Source: JAYFRC01 sp034926415 (GTDB taxonomy: Bacteria; Bacillota; Clostridia; Oscillospirales; Oscillospiraceae). Taken from it: 57,142 bases of DNA. The translations under genes and the position numbers were made by a program. The notes beneath the pieces are model-generated. The model saw only the letters and a program-made list of their open reading frames with translations, ran no database searches and had not been told where the DNA came from. Location of the stretch: assembly GCA_034926415.1 (NCBI GenBank), contig JAYFRC010000015.1, positions 1 to 57,142 on the forward strand, given 5' to 3'. Each line of letters starts with the position of its first letter. Position 1 is the first letter of the stretch. This document shows, in pieces, positions 55,881 through 57,142 of the stretch.

Positions 55881-56771
55881 TCAGACTCTCAGGAACTTGC
55901 GTATAGCCATAAGGCTTCCGCCCACTCCGATAAGCACTCCCGCCGCGAGGAAAGCCCCCGCTATCTGCGGCCATAGCTTGCCGAAAGAAAGCAGCGATAT
56001 AAGCTGCATGGAATCCGAACCTTCAATTCCCCGCACTATAAGGCTGTAGAGTCCCCACTGGAGGAAAAACGACACAGCCGCGCCGAGGACGCCGAGAAGA
56101 AGCCCCTCGTAGACAAACGGCCATCGTATAAATCCGTCCGTCGCTCCGACCATTTTCATTATAGCTATTTCTTCCCTGCGGTCGAAAGTCGTCAGCTTTA
56201 TTGTATTGGATATTATAAATACCGAGATTATAAGCAGTATCGCTATGAGCGAAATGCACACTATCGTCGCCACGCGGCTAAGCGTAAGGAATCCGCTCGA
56301 TATATCCTCGTCCGCGCGCGTATGCGCTATGCCCTCCACATTCTCTATCGCGGCTTTTGTCTCAGACAGCTTATTCAGGTCGGCGACGTGTATGCTGTAT
56401 CTGTCTCTGAAAATTGACGGGTCCAGGTCTGCGAAAAGGCTGTCGTCGCTGTCGTCGTATTTCGCGACGTAGGCCTCCATCGCCTGCTCGCGCGTTATGA
56501 ACTCGCAGGAAGTAACGTTGTCTATCTTTTCAAGCGTGCTCTGGAGCGCCTCCGCCTGCTCGCGTGTGTAGCTTTCATCGACGAAAGCGAGTATCTCGCT
56601 TTGCTGCTGTAGCTCCTTAAGGTTTTCATTCGCATTGACCGCGACGAGCGAAAACGTGCCCATTATCAGGAGGCACGCCACCGTCGTTCCTATGGCGGCG
56701 AATGACATAAATCCGTGTGAGAACATATTTGAAATGCCCTCGTGGAAAAAATATCTGAAATCATGCTTCAT
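55881..56771 (-). CDS. ftsX: Cell division protein FtsX
   Basis: A 296-residue membrane protein with four helices: one near residue 30, an extracellular loop domain (about 50-165, LAFVDESYTREQAEALQST), then three C-terminal helices with the cytosolic NTIKLTTFDRREEIAIMKMVGA segment that contacts FtsE. It transmits ATP hydrolysis by FtsE to a wall hydrolase outside. Its ATG overlaps the ftsE stop (ATGA), and the M23 hydrolase lies in the same operon. Confidence 0.95.
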   Translation of the reverse strand: MKHDFRYFFHEGISNMFSHGFMSFAAIGTTVACLLIMGTFSLVAVNANENLKELQQQSEILAFVDESYTREQAEALQSTLEKIDNVTSCEFITREQAMEAYVAKYDDSDDSLFADLDPSIFRDRYSIHVADLNKLSETKAAIENVEGIAHTRADEDISSGFLTLSRVATIVCISLIAILLIISVFIISNTIKLTTFDRREEIAIMKMVGATDGFIRWPFVYEGLLLGVLGAAVSFFLQWGLYSLIVRGIEGSDSMQLISLLSFGKLWPQIAGAFLAAGVLIGVGGSLMAIRKFLRV

Positions 56772-57142
56772 TGCGTAGTCCCCCGGGTTATGTATTCGCC
56801 CACGGCCTCGCCCGCAATGCGTCCGTTTTCAAGGCGCACGACGCGCTTTGAAAAGTGCTCCACAAGCGCCTTTTCGTGCGTTACGACAAGCATGGTCGTT
56901 CCGAGGTCGTTTATGCGCTCGAGCAGGGACATAATCTCGAGCGACCGCTCGGGGTCGAGATTTCCCGTCGGCTCGTCGGCGATTATCATGCTGGGATTAT
57001 TTACCAGCGCGCGCGCTATGGCCACGCGCTGCTGCTCACCGCCGGACAGTTCGCTCGGCAGCCGGCGCATCTTGTTCTGGAGCCCAACGAGCTCTAGAAC
57101 ATAGGGTATTCTGTTTTTTATTTCGCTGTTCGACAAGCCGAC
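56768..57142 (-). CDS. ftsE: Cell division ATP-binding protein FtsE (5' end outside window)
   Basis: The last 124 residues of an ABC ATPase: the ABC signature LSGGEQQRVAIARAL, Walker B MIIADEPTGNLDP and the H-loop VVTHEK are present. Walker A lies beyond the window end. Sequence and linkage to ftsX identify FtsE, which powers FtsX. The frame continues through base 57142. Confidence 0.94.
   Translation of the reverse strand, partial: VGLSNSEIKNRIPYVLELVGLQNKMRRLPSELSGGEQQRVAIARALVNNPSMIIADEPTGNLDPERSLEIMSLLERINDLGTTMLVVTHEKALVEHFSKRVVRLENGRIAGEAVGEYITRGTTQ

Overview
The window looks like a chromosomal segment of a low-to-mid GC Gram-positive anaerobe of the class Clostridia, most likely an Oscillospiraceae-type organism. 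The reasons are two S-layer-homology (SLH) surface proteins, T-box, lysine, NiCo and c-di-GMP-I type RNA leaders, a FtsK/SpoIIIE translocase, a rubredoxin-fused flavoprotein, the acetylase (DapH) route to diaminopimelate, and clostridial-style promoters and ribosome binding sites. This placement is an inference from gene content; no rRNA is present.

Layout. 1-5.8 kb: end of a 3-hydroxyacyl-CoA dehydrogenase, a regulator with a helix-turn-helix at each end, a small Cys protein and a 1043-residue SLH protein. 5.8-9.1 kb: two tRNA-Ser genes, a stand-alone dapA, T-box-controlled ilvA and tRNA-Pro. 9.4-12.3 kb: a P-type ATPase behind a NiCo-type riboswitch. 12.3-19.8 kb: an AT-rich accessory stretch of small membrane, stress and metal-binding proteins (flavoprotein-rubredoxin fusion, lipoprotein, YeaQ/GlsB-like protein, Csp-like copper-storage protein, an 11-Cys micropeptide), three gene remnants and a PAS-GGDEF protein. 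19.8-27.6 kb: MBL hydrolase, LuxR-type regulator, second SLH protein, membrane GGDEF protein, and a divergent PNPOx-like/HxlR pair. 27.7-34.8 kb: a radical SAM protein with a long leader, and a 1499-residue wall-anchored adhesin preceded by a c-di-GMP-I type riboswitch. 34.9-38.8 kb: M20 amidohydrolase and the lysine-riboswitch operon dapA-dapB-dapH. 38.8-57.1 kb, all minus strand: core genes uppP-ftsK, acpP-rnc, topA-trmFO-plsX-prsW, greA-lysS-trmH-dprA, and ftsE-ftsX-(44 aa)-M23 hydrolase.

How the parts work together. Amino-acid supply is under RNA control: lysine represses dapA-dapB-dapH through an L-box terminator, while uncharged tRNA (probably tRNA-Ile) should induce ilvA. The unlinked first dapA escapes lysine control. 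Two diguanylate cyclases and a c-di-GMP-responsive leader on the large adhesin suggest a surface-attachment circuit. The NiCo-type leader argues that the cation ATPase exports a transition metal, not calcium. FtsEX and the coiled-coil M23 hydrolase form a plausible cell-wall-cleavage module.

The most unusual items are the c-di-GMP-I leader on the adhesin, the NiCo switch on a P-type ATPase, a topA gene with a histone-H1-like tail that carries its own internal ribosome binding site and ATG, the 31-residue 11-Cys micropeptide, and a decayed duplicate of a small gene together with its terminator.
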